From Pseudomonas pseudonitroreducens (lineage in GTDB: Bacteria; Pseudomonadota; Gammaproteobacteria; Pseudomonadales; Pseudomonadaceae): DNA of 64,000 bases. Position 1 is the stretch's first letter. Each line of letters opens with the position of its first letter. A program made the translations under genes and the position numbers. The DNA is taken from contig NZ_BQHJ01000006.1 in the NCBI RefSeq assembly GCF_021603645.1, positions 310,001 to 374,000 on the forward strand, in the 5' to 3' direction. The notes under the pieces were generated by a model. It was not told the origin of the DNA. It made no database searches and saw only the letters and a program-made list of their open reading frames with translations. Positions 48,613 through 57,558 of this stretch are shown here, piece by piece.

Positions 48613-49839
48613 ATGCGCTATCGCACCGATTACAGCGCCCAGGCCCTGACCGCCGCCCCGGCGGTGCTGGAACTGGACGGTTGGCAACTGCACTACCAGG
48701 CCTTTTCCTCCAGGGAAGATGACACCCGTCCACCGGTCCTGCTGCTGGGCGGCGCGTTTCAGAGCTTCCGCTCCTTCGCCAGCGAGGTCTCGGAGCTGCT
48801 CGCCGGGCACCCGGTGATCCTGCTCGACCTGCCCAGCCAGGGCGGCAACCTGCAACTGGCGCCCGAGTTGAGCCTGGAAGACCTGGCCGATCTCATCGCC
48901 GCTTTCGCCGAAACCCTGAACTTGCCGCCGCTGATGCCCATCGGCCTGTCCTACGGCTCGGCATTGGCCGCCCTGTTCGCCGCCCGCCACCCGGCGCGCT
49001 GCGGCCGCCTGCTGCTGGCCGGCATCACCGCCTTCGGCCGCCCCGGCGCCCGCGCGCTGCTGGTGGAAGCCCTGGCACGCCTGGAACTGGGCGAGCAGAC
49101 GCCGTTTGCCCACGGCGTCCTGACCGGCCTGATCAACCCGCTGCGGCTGGCCGATACCGGTGTGTCGCCGGTATTCCGCAAAGCCCTGCTGCGCCAGCTG
49201 CAACGCCTGACCCCAGGGGAAATCGAGCGTTACCGGCAGAACAGCCAGCGCCTGCTCGCCTTCGGCGGCTTCGACTGCCACCCGCAATGCCCGACCCTGG
49301 TGCTGGCCGGCGAGTACGACCATTTCACCCAACCCTGGGAGCACGCCGAATTCGCCCACGCCTGTGCCAACGCCGAGTTCGCGCTGATCCACAACGCCGA
49401 TCACCTGGCCCAGTTCGAGCGCCGCGACGCCTGTGCGCGGCTGTACAACCCCTTCCTGCGCGGCGAAGCGCTACCGCGCAGCGCTGCCGGCAGCACGCGC
49501 TTCCAGCGCCAGCAATTGCTGCACCTGGAACGCCGCTTCGAACCGCGCCTGGCACCAGCCGATACCCGCGCCGTGCTGAGCAACAGCGAGGGCGGCGAGT
49601 GGCGCTGCGAGCTGGCGGAGCTGGGTTATTTCGGTGGGCTGATCCGCGTCGAGCTGCCGGCGGATCGCCCTGCGCGCGGCTGGAAGCTGGCTGCCGCCGG
49701 TCTGCCTGAGCTGGATATCCTGCCGCTGCGCTACAGCGGCGACGGCCTGGCGTTCATCTTTGCCCACGGCGATCCACAGGCCAGCGCCGCGCTGGCGGCA
49801 ATGGTGGTGCCGCTGCAGCAGGGGGCGTGTGCGGCCTGA
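48613..49839 (+). CDS. RhlA-like alpha/beta hydrolase with PilZ-like C-terminal extension
   Basis: This 408-residue protein has an alpha/beta hydrolase domain (about 20-285) with VLLLGGAFQSFRSFASEV, VILLDLPSQGGN, nucleophile elbow IGLSYGS (Ser113), acid-region LVLAGEYDHF and His in IHNADHLAQF. The spacing and the LLGGAFQ...LDLPSQG pattern resemble RhlA, which joins beta-hydroxyacyl chains, more than ordinary esterases. The last 120 residues carry LLHLERRFEPRL and CELAELGYFGGLIRVELPADR, which look like a degenerate PilZ domain. Substrate unknown. In P. aeruginosa a hydrolase gene occupies this place beside proA, as I recall. Confidence 0.75.
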   Translation: MRYRTDYSAQALTAAPAVLELDGWQLHYQAFSSREDDTRPPVLLLGGAFQSFRSFASEVSELLAGHPVILLDLPSQGGNLQLAPELSLEDLADLIAAFAETLNLPPLMPIGLSYGSALAALFAARHPARCGRLLLAGITAFGRPGARALLVEALARLELGEQTPFAHGVLTGLINPLRLADTGVSPVFRKALLRQLQRLTPGEIERYRQNSQRLLAFGGFDCHPQCPTLVLAGEYDHFTQPWEHAEFAHACANAEFALIHNADHLAQFERRDACARLYNPFLRGEALPRSAAGSTRFQRQQLLHLERRFEPRLAPADTRAVLSNSEGGEWRCELAELGYFGGLIRVELPADRPARGWKLAAAGLPELDILPLRYSGDGLAFIFAHGDPQASAALAAMVVPLQQGACAA

Positions 49840-49878
49840 ACCTGAAAAGAAACCCTCATGAGCCAAGCCCGGCCCATG

Positions 49879-49984
49879 CCCTCACCCTCTCCCAGAGGGA
49901 GAGGGGACTGTTCGGCATGAGGCGAAACCACAGCCGGCACAATCGGTCCCCCTCTCCCTCCGGGAGAGGGCTGGGGTGAGGGGG
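49879..49984. repeat. CCCTCACCC palindromic repeat
   Basis: CCCTCACCCTCTCCCAGAGG followed by GAGAGGGG at the left is inverted at the right as CCCCCTCTCCCTCCGGGAG, then AGGGCTGGGGTGAGGG. It is a different repeat family from the REP copies next to it. Confidence 0.75.
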
Positions 49985-50016
49985 ATACCCCGACACAGAC
50001 CTCAGGCATTGGCACT

Positions 50017-50095
50017 GTTCGCGAGCAAGCTCGCTCCTACAACTGCCCCGATGCACCGCCGAGGCTCTTTTGTAGGAGCGAGCTTGCTCGCGAAC
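50017..50095. repeat. REP pair, inverted
   Basis: GTTCGCGAGCAAGCTCGCTC followed by CTAC, then about 30 nt, then TGTAGGAGCGAGCTTGCTCG followed by CGAAC. The two halves are perfect inverse copies. Confidence 0.85.
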
Positions 50096-50110
50096 CGCCC
50101 AACGTCGAAC

Positions 50111-50965
50111 CTAAACCCGCGCCTCGACCACCCGCACCAGGCTCGGCATCCGCCCTTTCGGCAAGCCCAGCCCCACGCCATCCACCTGTGGATCGAGCAC
50201 GCCCACCCGACCAAACCCGCAACCGATGAAGGCCTGCTCGATCTCCGCCGCGCTGCGGTAATGCAGCGGATAGCCGCCGCGCGTCAGCTTGCCGATCAGC
50301 CCGACACCCCAGCGGATCTGCCGGTAGCGCGGGTGTTCGCGCAGGTCGGGGTAGAGTTCGGTCAGGTAGGTCGCTTCCGGGAACAGCCGCAGGGCCGCGG
50401 CCAGCCGGCGCCAGAAGTCCTCGATCACCGGCCGCTGGAAGTAATTCACCAGCCCTTCGGTGATCACCGTGACGGGGCGATCCGGGTCCAGCTCACCGAG
50501 CAGCGCCGCCAGGCTCTGCTCGCCCTGTTCGGCGAGGATATCCACAGCCCGCACGCGGTGCTTGCCATCCAGCCAGCCCTGTTCCTGCAGCAGTGCGGAC
50601 TTGCGCGCGGCCATGGGCGGCAGGTCGGCTTCCAGGTAGGTCAGTTGCGGATAGCGCTCGCGGAAGCGCCGCCCGCGTGGCGAGAGCCCGCAGGCGATCT
50701 CGACCACCTGGGTAACGCCACGCAACTCGATGGCCTGGGTCAGCCGGGCATCGATCAGCAAATGACGTTGTAACAGGAAGTCTTCGATATTCAGGCCGAA
50801 ACCGATCCGCGCGCCCCAGTTGATCGGCGCCACGCAGCCGTGCACCCAGCGCCCGAAGGCCGTGGCGAAGGCCGGATCGGCCAACTGGTGGCGATACCAG
50901 ACGTAGCCGGTGTAGTGCGCGCTGGGGGTGATGTGGGCGCTGTCGGCCCGGATTCGTTCAGCCAT
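50111..50965 (-). CDS. Class I SAM methyltransferase, LCM-type
   Basis: This 284-residue protein has an N-terminal helical region (HITPSAHYTGYVWYRHQLAD) and a SAM-binding domain with QVVEIACGLSPRGRRFRERY, LTYLEADLPPMAARK and VITEGLVNYFQ. It resembles the leucine carboxyl methyltransferase family in layout, including Glu after the glycine loop. The acceptor substrate is unknown. It diverges from the 3-methyladenine glycosylase gene across 63 nt. Confidence 0.75.
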   Translation of the reverse strand: MAERIRADSAHITPSAHYTGYVWYRHQLADPAFATAFGRWVHGCVAPINWGARIGFGLNIEDFLLQRHLLIDARLTQAIELRGVTQVVEIACGLSPRGRRFRERYPQLTYLEADLPPMAARKSALLQEQGWLDGKHRVRAVDILAEQGEQSLAALLGELDPDRPVTVITEGLVNYFQRPVIEDFWRRLAAALRLFPEATYLTELYPDLREHPRYRQIRWGVGLIGKLTRGGYPLHYRSAAEIEQAFIGCGFGRVGVLDPQVDGVGLGLPKGRMPSLVRVVEARV

Positions 50966-51028
50966 GCTTAAGAATCTTGTTGTTATGATTCCCCAGCCTA
51001 AGACCGGCCCGAGAACCGCGACAATCCA

Positions 51029-51748
51029 ATGCCCGCCGAACCCAACCTAAGTTTGCCCTGGCCCGGGGCCAATCCCCTGCCGGACGCCTTCTTCGACCGC
51101 GACGCGCTGACCGTCGCCCGCGAGCTGCTGGGCAAGGTGATCCGCCACCGCGTCGGCGACCTGTGGCTCTCCGCACGGATCATCGAGACCGAGGCCTATT
51201 ACCTGGCCGAAAAGGGCAGCCACGCCTCGCTCGGCTACACCGAGAAGCGCAAGGCGCTGTTCCTCGATGGCGGCCATATCTACATGTATTACGCGCGCGG
51301 CGGCGACTCGCTGAACTTCAGCGCGGGCGGCGCGGGCAATGCCGTGCTGATCAAGTCCGGGCACCCCTGGATGGACCGCATCTCCGGTGACGACGCCCTG
51401 GCCTGCATGCGCCAGCTGAACCCGGCCGCCGACGGCAGCGAACGCGCGCTGGGCAAGCTGTGTTCGGGCCAGACCCTGCTGTGCCGCTCCCTGGGCCTGA
51501 AGGTGCCGGACTGGGACGCCCGGCGTTTCGACCCACAGCGCCTGTTCGTCGATGACCTCGCCGAGCAGCCCTCGCTGGTCATCCAGGCCGCACGCCTGGG
51601 CATTCCCCACGGCCGCGACGAACACCTGCAATACCGCTTCGTCGATGCCGCCTTCGCGCCCTTCTGCACGCGCAACCCATTGCGCCGCGGCCAGGTCGAA
51701 GGCCATGACTACCACCTGCTCGGAACCCAGGACGCCACCTTCCGATGA
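51029..51748 (+). CDS. 3-methyladenine DNA glycosylase (AAG/MPG type)
   Basis: This 239-residue monofunctional glycosylase excises alkylated purines. Motifs are ARELLGKVIRHRVG, the catalytic Glu in RIIETEAYYLAEKGSHAS, GGHIYMYYARGGDSLNFS and a late basic FCTRNPLRRGQ. Its 3' end overlaps the next gene by 4 nt (ATGA). The likely pathway partner, AP endonuclease, is elsewhere. The family is not related to AlkA or Tag. Confidence 0.93.
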   Translation: MPAEPNLSLPWPGANPLPDAFFDRDALTVARELLGKVIRHRVGDLWLSARIIETEAYYLAEKGSHASLGYTEKRKALFLDGGHIYMYYARGGDSLNFSAGGAGNAVLIKSGHPWMDRISGDDALACMRQLNPAADGSERALGKLCSGQTLLCRSLGLKVPDWDARRFDPQRLFVDDLAEQPSLVIQAARLGIPHGRDEHLQYRFVDAAFAPFCTRNPLRRGQVEGHDYHLLGTQDATFR

Positions 51749-53061
51749 TCGATCTCGCCGCCTTCAACGCCTGGATGGCCACCCATCCGCAATGGCTCGC
51801 CCTGGTCCTGTTCCTGGTCGCGTTCCTCGAGTGCGCTGCCGTCATCGGCATTATCCTGCCCGGTGTGGTGATGCTCTTCGCCATCGCCGTGCTGGCCGGC
51901 AGCGGCGCCCTGGGGCTGGGCGAAACCCTGGCGCTGGCGTTCTTCGGCGGCCTGCTGGGCGACCTGTCGTCCTACTGGATCGGCCGTCACTTCCACCAGG
52001 ACATCCGCCGCCTGCCGGTGCTGCGCCACCACCCGGAATGGATGGCCGCCGCCGAAGGCTTCTTCCACCGCTATGGCGTCGCCAGCCTGCTGGTGGGCCG
52101 CTTCATCGGCGCGCTGCGGCCTTTCCTGCCGATGATCGCCGGCATGCTCGACATGCCTTTCGGACGCTTCCTGGCGGTGTCGATCGTGGCCGCCGCCGGC
52201 TGGTCGATCGCCTACCTGGTGCCCGGCTGGGCCACCGGCGCGGCCATGCGCCTGCCGCTGCCCGAAGGCTTCTGGCCGGAGGCCGGGGTGGTGGCCGGGT
52301 GCATCGCCGTGGTGTTTGCGCTGGTCATCCATGCCGAGCTGCGCAAGGAGCGCAATGCCGCGCTGATCGGCGCCGTGGGTTGCTTCATTCTGTTGTTCGC
52401 CATGCTGATCGGCTGGCCGCACCTCGACGCCCTGGACAAGGGTCTGATGGCACTGGTGCAGGAACACCGCCACGCCTGGCTGGACCACGTGATGGTGGCC
52501 GTCACCCGCGTCGGCGACTTCCGTACCCAGTTCATTGCCGGCGCGCTGCTGGCGGTGCTGCTGGCCGCGCTACGACTGTGGCGCCACGCCTTCTTCGCCG
52601 CCGGCACCATGGTCGGCACGGCGCTGCTCAATACCACCCTCAAGCACTTCTTCGGCCGCGCCCGGCCGGAGGTGATCGCCGACCCGCTGTCCGCCTTCAG
52701 CATGCCCAGCGGGCACAGCTCGGCATCCTTCGCGTTCTTCCTGGTGCTCGGTGTGCTCGCCAGCCGGGAGAAATCGCCACGCGTGCGCCTGACCTGGATG
52801 CTGCTGGCAGTGATCCCCGCCGCCAGCATCGCGCTGTCGCGCGTGTACCTGGGCGCCCACTGGCCCAGCGACATCATCGCCGGCGCCCTGCTCGGCGCCT
52901 CGGTGTGCGCCGCCAGCCTGTGGATAAGCCAACGCCGCGTCGAATTGCCGGCCCTGGCGCCGCGCATCTGGTGGAGCCTGTTGCCGACCGCCATGGTGCT
53001 GCTGGCGGTGGCCAGCGCCTGGGGCCTGTCGGCAGCGATTCACCGCTACACGCCGCTCTGA
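51745..53061 (+). CDS. DedA-PAP2 fusion membrane protein
   Basis: This 438-residue protein has an N-terminal DedA (SNARE-associated) half (about 1-205; LVAFLECAAVIGIILPGV, SYWIGRHFHQDIR, FIGALRPFLPMIAGMLDM). A C-terminal PAP2 phosphatase half follows with KHFFGRARP, MPSGHSSASFAF and SRVYLGAHWPSDIIAGALLG, the complete three-part active site. DedA proteins recycle lipid carriers or flip phospholipids, and PAP2 enzymes dephosphorylate undecaprenyl or lipid phosphates, so a carrier-lipid role is likely. It overlaps the glycosylase stop codon, so the two are co-translated, for no obvious functional reason. Confidence 0.92.
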   Translation: MIDLAAFNAWMATHPQWLALVLFLVAFLECAAVIGIILPGVVMLFAIAVLAGSGALGLGETLALAFFGGLLGDLSSYWIGRHFHQDIRRLPVLRHHPEWMAAAEGFFHRYGVASLLVGRFIGALRPFLPMIAGMLDMPFGRFLAVSIVAAAGWSIAYLVPGWATGAAMRLPLPEGFWPEAGVVAGCIAVVFALVIHAELRKERNAALIGAVGCFILLFAMLIGWPHLDALDKGLMALVQEHRHAWLDHVMVAVTRVGDFRTQFIAGALLAVLLAALRLWRHAFFAAGTMVGTALLNTTLKHFFGRARPEVIADPLSAFSMPSGHSSASFAFFLVLGVLASREKSPRVRLTWMLLAVIPAASIALSRVYLGAHWPSDIIAGALLGASVCAASLWISQRRVELPALAPRIWWSLLPTAMVLLAVASAWGLSAAIHRYTPL

Positions 53062-53068
53062 CGCGGCT

Positions 53069-53983
53069 TCAGGCCCAGGGGCGCTCGCCCATCAGTTCGG
53101 CGCAGCGCAACTGCACGAACTCCCGCAGCTGGGTTACCGCCCGGCTGAGCTGGGCGCGGTGGGTGCAGAACAGGTTCATCGGCGTGGCCTCGCCCAGGTA
53201 GTCCGCCAGCGCCACCTCCAGCCGACCGGCGCGCACGTCGGCGGCGACGTCCAGCCAGGACTTGTACACCAGCCCCTGTCCCGCCACGGCCCAGCGCCGC
53301 ACTACGTCGGCGTCGTCGCAGAGGCGATCGCCACGTACCGTTACCTCGTGTTGCTTGCGACTGTCGCTGAAACGCCAGCGTTCATGGGCGCGGCCGCCCA
53401 GCATATACAGCAGGCAGTTGTGCTTTTGCAGCTCGTCCGGGTGCATCGGCTTGCCATGGCGGGCGAAGTACTCGGGCGCGGCGCAGAGCACGCGGCGATT
53501 GTCCGGCGCCAGCGGCAGCGCAACGAGGTTCGAGTCACCCGGCAGGCCGAGGCGGAATGCCACGTCCACCGGCTGCCGGTAGAGATCGGCCTGGCGGTCG
53601 CTGATCAGCAGACGCAGATTCATGCGCGGGTGCAGCGCCTGGAATTCGTCCAGCCAGGGCAGCAGCACATTGCGGCCGAAGTCCGACGGCGCCGAGACCT
53701 GGAAGTTGCCGGCAATCTCGCTCTTGCCGCCTGCCAGCAGTTGGCGTCCGTCGTCCAGGCTCTGCAGCGCAGCGCGGGCGTGGGCCAGGTACAGCTCGCC
53801 CTCGGCGGTCAGGCGCAGGCTGCGCGTGGAACGGGCGAACAGGCGCACATCCAGTTCGCTTTCCAGGCGCTTGAGCGCCGCGCTGGCCACCGCCGGCGAC
53901 AGCTCCAGCTCACGGGCGGCGGCGGAAAGACTGCCACGCTCGGCGGTGCGAACGAAGATCAGCAGGTCGTCGAAACGCAGCAT
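53069..53983 (-). CDS. LysR family transcriptional regulator
   Basis: This 304-residue regulator has an N-terminal winged helix (DDLLIFVRTAERGSLSAAARE, LSPAVASAALKRLESELDVRL) and a LysR substrate-binding domain. The ATG at 53983 has AAGGA upstream; a TTG two codons earlier is possible. It diverges across about 104 nt from an ABM monooxygenase and an MDR reductase gene and is their likely regulator. This arrangement is common for stress-type quinone genes. Confidence 0.9.
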   Translation of the reverse strand: MLRFDDLLIFVRTAERGSLSAAARELELSPAVASAALKRLESELDVRLFARSTRSLRLTAEGELYLAHARAALQSLDDGRQLLAGGKSEIAGNFQVSAPSDFGRNVLLPWLDEFQALHPRMNLRLLISDRQADLYRQPVDVAFRLGLPGDSNLVALPLAPDNRRVLCAAPEYFARHGKPMHPDELQKHNCLLYMLGGRAHERWRFSDSRKQHEVTVRGDRLCDDADVVRRWAVAGQGLVYKSWLDVAADVRAGRLEVALADYLGEATPMNLFCTHRAQLSRAVTQLREFVQLRCAELMGERPWA

Positions 53984-54087
53984 TTTCAAAAATCCTTTGA
54001 AAGAGACTCTCTACTTACGCGGTTTTTCTACACGGCGAAAGAGAGCAGCATGCCCTCACCTTCCCCGCCCCACCTGGAGATTCCCGG

Positions 54088-54375
54088 ATGAGCCTGACCC
54101 TGATCGCCATCATTCGCGCCAAGCCCGGCCGCGCCGACAGCCTGCAGGAGCGCCTGCACGGCATGCTCGCGCCGTCCCGCGCCGAAGCCGGCTGCCTGCA
54201 GTACGACCTGCATCGCGACATCAAGGACGCCGAGCTGATCTACATGATCGAGCAATGGCGCGACGAGGATGCCCTGGCCGAGCACGAGGCCAGCCCGCAC
54301 TTCCAGGCCTTCGTGAAGGCCGCAGAACCTGACCTGGCGGAACTCGATATCCGCCTGATGAACCGCATCGACTGA
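54088..54375 (+). CDS. ABM-domain putative quinol monooxygenase
   Basis: This 95-residue ferredoxin-like protein has SLTLIAIIRAKPGRADSLQE, SRAEAGCLQYDLHRD and FVKAAEPDLAELDIRLMNRID. Antibiotic biosynthesis monooxygenase-domain proteins (YgiN-like) oxidise quinols without cofactor or protect against them. It is 26 nt upstream of an MDR-type reductase gene, and both are divergent from a LysR gene. The actual substrate is unknown. Confidence 0.85.
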   Translation: MSLTLIAIIRAKPGRADSLQERLHGMLAPSRAEAGCLQYDLHRDIKDAELIYMIEQWRDEDALAEHEASPHFQAFVKAAEPDLAELDIRLMNRID

Positions 54376-54401
54376 TCGTTCAAAGCGAATAGGAATTCCC
54401 C

Positions 54402-55415
54402 ATGAAAGCCATCGGCTATACCCAGAGCCTGCCCAGCAGCGACAGCAACTCGCTGCTCGACATCCAGCTGCCCGAACCCACGCCCGGCCCGCGCGACCTG
54501 CTGGTGGAAGTGCGTGCCATCTCCGTCAACCCGGTGGACACCAAGGTGCGGCAGCGCGCCCAGCCTGCCGAGGGTCAGTACAAGGTACTCGGCTGGGACG
54601 CTGCCGGCGTGGTCCGCGCGGTGGGCAGCGAAGTCAGCCTGTTCAAGCCGGGCGACAAGGTCTGGTATGCCGGCGACCTGACCCGCCCGGGCAGTAACGC
54701 CGAACTGCAACTGGTCGACGAGCGCATCGTCGGCGCCATGCCGCAGAGCCTGGACTTCGCCCACGCCGCCGCCCTGCCGCTGACCACCATCACGGCCTGG
54801 GAACTGCTGTTCGACCGCCTGCAGGTGGCCGAGGGCAGCGCCAGCAAGGGCCAGACCCTGCTGATCGTCGGCGCGGCCGGCGGTGTCGGTTCGATCCTCA
54901 CCCAACTGGCGCGCCAGCTCACCGGCATGACCGTGATCGGCACTGCCTCGCGTCCGGAAACCCAGGAATGGGTGCGCAACCTCGGTGCGCACCATGTGAT
55001 CGATCACCGCAAGCCGCTGAGCGAAGAGCTCAAGCGTATCGGCATCGGCGAAGTCACCCACGTGGCCAGCCTGAACCAGACCGAGCAGCACCTGCCCGAG
55101 ATCGTCGCCGGCCTGCGCCCACAAGGCCGCCTCGCGCTGATCGACGACCCGGAGAACCTCGACGTGCGCCTGCTCAAGCAGAAGAGCCTGTCACTGCACT
55201 GGGAGTTCATGTACACCCGCTCGATGTTCCAGACCGACGACATGATCGAGCAGCACAAGCTGCTGCAGCGCGTGGCCGGACTGATCGACAGCGGCGTGCT
55301 GAAGACCACCCTGGGCGAGCACTTCGGCAGGATCGACGCCGCCAACCTGCGCCGCGCCCATGCACTGCTGGAAAGCAACACGGCGAAGGGCAAGATCGTG
55401 CTCGAAGGGTTCTGA
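54402..55415 (+). CDS. Zinc-independent MDR quinone/alkenal reductase family protein
   Basis: This 337-residue medium-chain reductase has an N-terminal GroES-like domain (VRAISVNPVDTKVRQRAQPA, LGWDAAGVVRAVGSEV) and a Rossmann domain with LLIVGAAGGVGSILTQLARQ. The catalytic and structural zinc Cys ligands are absent. The FMYTRSMFQT and ILLexxNTAKGKIVLEGF-like end (ALLESNTAKGKIVLEGF) match the 'zinc-type alcohol dehydrogenase-like' group of pseudomonads. NADPH-dependent reduction of quinones or enals is likely. Confidence 0.88.
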   Translation: MKAIGYTQSLPSSDSNSLLDIQLPEPTPGPRDLLVEVRAISVNPVDTKVRQRAQPAEGQYKVLGWDAAGVVRAVGSEVSLFKPGDKVWYAGDLTRPGSNAELQLVDERIVGAMPQSLDFAHAAALPLTTITAWELLFDRLQVAEGSASKGQTLLIVGAAGGVGSILTQLARQLTGMTVIGTASRPETQEWVRNLGAHHVIDHRKPLSEELKRIGIGEVTHVASLNQTEQHLPEIVAGLRPQGRLALIDDPENLDVRLLKQKSLSLHWEFMYTRSMFQTDDMIEQHKLLQRVAGLIDSGVLKTTLGEHFGRIDAANLRRAHALLESNTAKGKIVLEGF

Positions 55416-55431
55416 CCCGGCGCTTCCCTGT

Positions 55432-55464
55432 AGGGCACATAACGCCTGGAGCGTGTGCGCCCTT
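55432..55464. repeat. Imperfect hairpin repeat
   Basis: AGGGCACATAACGCC and GCGTGTGCGCCCT form a mismatched stem just after the reductase gene. It is a small dispersed-type repeat; it is not followed by a U-run. Confidence 0.45.
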
Positions 55465-55500
55465 CGGAGGTGGCGACAGGGGAAGCACGAGTGCGCTGCT

Positions 55501-55578
55501 GTTCGCGAGCAAGCTCGCTCCTACGAAAAACCACCCCGGTACCTCCGGCAACCTGTAGGAGCGAGCTTGCTCGCGAAC
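55501..55578. repeat. REP pair, inverted
   Basis: GTTCGCGAGCAAGCTCGCTC then CTAC, about 29 nt, then TGTAGGAGCGAGCTTGCTCG then CGAAC. It lies between convergent genes and matches the pair at 50.0 kb. Confidence 0.85.
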
Positions 55579-55588
55579 CCAGGCCGGC

Positions 55589-56395
55589 TCAGTCCGTGTC
55601 CCTGGCTCCGGCCAGCAACCGGCAGAGCTTCTCGGTGGCATCGAGCATCGCGAAGCTCGGCTTTTCCAGGTTGCGGTCCGGCACCACCCAGAGCTGCTTG
55701 AGCCGCGTGGCGCTGAGTGGCTGCATGTCGGCCCAGCCGCGCAACTGGTCTTCGCTGGCCGCCAGGATCACTTGCGGATCACGCGCCAGAACGGCCTCCT
55801 GGCCAACCTGCGGCGCCGGCAGGTCGAGGTCGGCAAACAGATTGCGGCCACCACAGACCTCCAGCGCTTCACTGATGATCTGCCGGCCACCAACGGTATA
55901 GAGCGGGCGATCCCAGACCTGGTAGAACACCCGGAGCGGCTGCTCGCGCCGATAGTGCATGCGCAATTGCGCGATACGCGCATCGAACGCTTCCGCCAGT
56001 TCACGCCCCTTCTCGGGACGCCCCAGGCGCTCGCCCACCTCGTGGAACTGCCGGGAAATATCCGCAAGCTGGTGCGGATCAGCCACATAGAGCGCAATAC
56101 CCACGGCCTTCAGGCGCTGCAATTGCGCCTCGGGCACAGCACCGGGCCAGACCAGCAGCAGGTCGGGCTGCAAGGCGAGGATCTGTTCGAGATTGACCTG
56201 GCCGTAGCGGCCGACGGACGGCAGGCCTTTCAGCTGCTCCGGACGCGGCCCGCCATCGAGCACGCCGGCCAGCCGGTCGGCGGCGCCCAGTTCGAGGACC
56301 ATGTCGGTAAGCGAAGGGGCCAGGCTGACCACCCGCTCCGCCGCTGCGACGGGCAGACCGGCGAGCAGCAGGAGCAGGCAGAGGAAGCCGCGCAT
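55589..56395 (-). CDS. BtuF-like periplasmic cobalamin-binding protein
   Basis: This 268-residue protein has a signal peptide ([19 protein letters not shown]) and a class III solute-binding domain. It has RVVSLAPSLTDMVLELGAAD, GYxxVNLEQILALQPDLLLVW-like text, and a C-terminal QLWVVPDRNLEKPSF. The family binds cobalamin or cobinamide for an ABC importer; no BtuC or BtuD gene is adjacent. The ATG overlaps the preceding stop as ATGA. It is the last gene of a ribA-led operon. In-frame sequence upstream is inside the previous gene. Confidence 0.85.
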   Translation of the reverse strand: MRGFLCLLLLLAGLPVAAAERVVSLAPSLTDMVLELGAADRLAGVLDGGPRPEQLKGLPSVGRYGQVNLEQILALQPDLLLVWPGAVPEAQLQRLKAVGIALYVADPHQLADISRQFHEVGERLGRPEKGRELAEAFDARIAQLRMHYRREQPLRVFYQVWDRPLYTVGGRQIISEALEVCGGRNLFADLDLPAPQVGQEAVLARDPQVILAASEDQLRGWADMQPLSATRLKQLWVVPDRNLEKPSFAMLDATEKLCRLLAGARDTD

Positions 56396-56811
56396 CAGGC
56401 CAGCTGGCGCGGCAGGCGATACAGCCAGAGGATGACCAGGCTGGCAAAGCCCAGCAGCAGGACCGGCACGCCATGCAGGTCGACCAGCACCGCCAGGGCG
56501 CTGATCCAGGCCGGCAGGCTGCCCACCAGCGCGCCATGGCGCTGCGCGGCGCCAAGCGCCTGCCATGCCGCGGGCTCGTCGGCGCCATCGCGGGCCTTGC
56601 CGGTGGCGATCAGCGCGTGCTTGTAGCGACGGAACAGCGGCAGGGTGAGGAACATCGACAGCAGGCCGATGACAAACACCGGCGTCGCCAGCGACTCCGG
56701 CCAGGGCGCATCACCCACCAGCGCCAGCATCAGTTGCTGCGGCGCCAACGCCAGCGCCAGCAGCAGCCACCAGAGCAGATTCAGCCGGCGCCGGGCAGCG
56801 GCGCGGTTCAC
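56395..56811 (-). CDS. Small membrane protein of unknown family
   Basis: This 138-residue protein starts with a GTG that overlaps the ribA stop as GTGA ([15 protein letters not shown]). It has three to four hydrophobic segments: [49 protein letters not shown] and [16 protein letters not shown] do not recognise a family. It lies between ribA and the btuF-like gene with ATGA overlap downstream, so the three are translated from one transcript. Confidence 0.75.
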   Translation of the reverse strand: MNRAAARRRLNLLWWLLLALALAPQQLMLALVGDAPWPESLATPVFVIGLLSMFLTLPLFRRYKHALIATGKARDGADEPAAWQALGAAQRHGALVGSLPAWISALAVLVDLHGVPVLLLGFASLVILWLYRLPRQLA

Positions 56812-57437
56812 GAAGCGGACGCCTCGACCTCGGCTTCGCCCTGATGCATGTTGCCCAGCATGTGGCCCAGCTTGCCCGCCTTGGTCTGCAGGTAGCGCTT
56901 GTTGTGCGGGTTCAGGCCCTTTTGCAGCGGCACGCGCTCGGCCACGGTCAGGCCATAGCCTTCCAGCGCCTTCACCTTGCGCGGGTTGTTGGTCATCAGC
57001 TTCAGCGAGCAGACACCCAGGTGCCTGAGCATTGGCAGGCACATGGCGTAGTCACGCTGGTCGGCGCCAAAACCCAGGGCCAGGTTGGCCTCCACGGTAT
57101 CCGCACCTTCATCCTGCAGGGCGTAGGCGCGGATCTTGTTGAGCAGGCCGATACCACGGCCTTCCTGACGCAGGTACAGCAGCACGCCGCGGCCTTCCTT
57201 GGCGATGGCCGACAGCGCGCCTTCGAGCTGGAAACCGCAGTCGCAGCGCAGGCTGAACAGCGCATCGCCGGTCAGGCACTCGGAATGCAGACGTCCCAGC
57301 ACCGGCTGGCCGTCATCGAGCTTGCCCATGGTCAGGGCGACGTGTTCCTTGCCGGTTTCCTCGTCGAGGAAGCCATGCATGGTGAATTCGCCGAAGGGGG
57401 TGGGCAGCTTGGAGGCGGCGACGAAAACGACAGACAC
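56808..57437 (-). CDS. ribA: GTP cyclohydrolase II
   Basis: This 209-residue zinc enzyme opens GTP as the first riboflavin step. It keeps the zinc Cys set in [20 protein letters not shown], plus [18 protein letters not shown] and the late [12 protein letters not shown]-like [21 protein letters not shown]. Start is a GTG preceded by AGGAG. It complements the C-terminal GTP cyclohydrolase domain of the RibBA protein, which has lost its Cys ligands. Confidence 0.96.
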   Translation of the reverse strand: MSVVFVAASKLPTPFGEFTMHGFLDEETGKEHVALTMGKLDDGQPVLGRLHSECLTGDALFSLRCDCGFQLEGALSAIAKEGRGVLLYLRQEGRGIGLLNKIRAYALQDEGADTVEANLALGFGADQRDYAMCLPMLRHLGVCSLKLMTNNPRKVKALEGYGLTVAERVPLQKGLNPHNKRYLQTKAGKLGHMLGNMHQGEAEVEASAS

Positions 57438-57558
57438 CGGAAACTCCTGAAAGATTTATCTAAGGAAGGAGGACCGGCATTGTAGCAGCAGCGCCGGCCG
57501 CACCGTCATTGCGAATTCTGCAAGATAAGCATCGATGCTTTTGATAGAAGCCGCGGGA

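Noticed and set aside
55432-55464. Possible cobalamin riboswitch near the BtuF-like gene
   Set aside because: It is at the 3' side of the btuF-like gene, is a simple mismatched hairpin and lacks the B12-box sequence.
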